NCBI GenBank assembly: GCA_027314845.1
Contig: DAHVAA010000006.1
Span: 1-21,253, forward strand
DNA: 21,253 nucleotides
Direction of reading: 5' to 3'
Origin: Thermoplasmata archaeon
GTDB taxonomy: Archaea > Thermoplasmatota > Thermoplasmata > UBA184
Position 1 is the stretch's first letter; each line of letters opens with the position of its first letter. Of the stretch, positions 21,224 through 21,253 are shown piece by piece. The notes below the pieces were generated by a model. That model was given only the letters and a program-made list of their open reading frames with translations, did no database searches and was not told the origin of the DNA. The translations under genes were made by a program, and so were the position numbers.

Positions 21224-21253
21224 TCCCGCCCCGCTCCGACGAGCCCCCGGAGC

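Noticed and set aside
1..21253. Mobile element or CRISPR array
   Set aside because: No transposase, integrase, long terminal repeats or regularly spaced direct repeats were seen.

Overview
This is a very GC-rich archaeal chromosome segment. Archaeal hallmarks are RNA polymerase subunit K, archease, a translin-family protein, a DUF357 protein, a TrmI-type tRNA methyltransferase, a transketolase split into two genes, a tRNA-Gly without encoded CCA, and short A/T-rich boxes about 27 bases before many start codons (TATA boxes of leaderless genes). A proline-iminopeptidase-like hydrolase resembling tricorn factor F1 and a DUF3198-like membrane protein point weakly to a high-GC member of the Thermoplasmatota. 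That placement is inference. No insertion sequence, integrase, phage gene or CRISPR array was seen, so this looks like core genome.

Layout. 1-570: the first codons of a family-2 glycosyltransferase (minus) diverge from archease (plus). 594-2677: a class V aminotransferase and a SerA-like dehydrogenase, coupled by ATGA. 2730-7098: a membrane/AAA+ module. DUF4129 protein, small membrane protein, DUF58 protein and multi-pass membrane protein form an unbroken ATGA chain; a MoxR ATPase follows with its own promoter. 7135-10129: a GNAT acetyltransferase with a probable one-base frameshift, two membrane proteins, and TrmI. 10130-10634: a gene-poor stretch with hairpins, ending in tRNA-Gly(GCC). 10635-15003: a plus-strand run of gamma-glutamyltransferase, alpha/beta hydrolase, HesB-MIP18 fusion, methyltransferase and a small orphan. 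14987-16873: a 47-residue Cys-rich protein, a K+ channel, and rpoK divergent from the channel. 16902-18602: DUF357, translin-family and MTA phosphorylase genes, overlapping in that order of transcription. 18659-21137: transketolase N, transketolase C and transaldolase.

How the genes work together. The last cluster supplies most of a non-oxidative pentose phosphate route. The aminotransferase and dehydrogenase suit serine or hydroxypyruvate metabolism. MoxR, DUF58 and DUF4129 are a recurrent trio thought to act on membrane or secreted targets; here it lacks a transglutaminase or VWA partner and has two extra membrane proteins. Archease, TrmI and tRNA-Gly relate to tRNA supply. The points most worth a second look are the HesB-MIP18 fusion whose only cysteine is in the MIP18 domain, the extended MoxR/DUF58/DUF4129 module with its sequon-rich loop, and two genes (archease and the GNAT protein) without a usable in-frame start codon.
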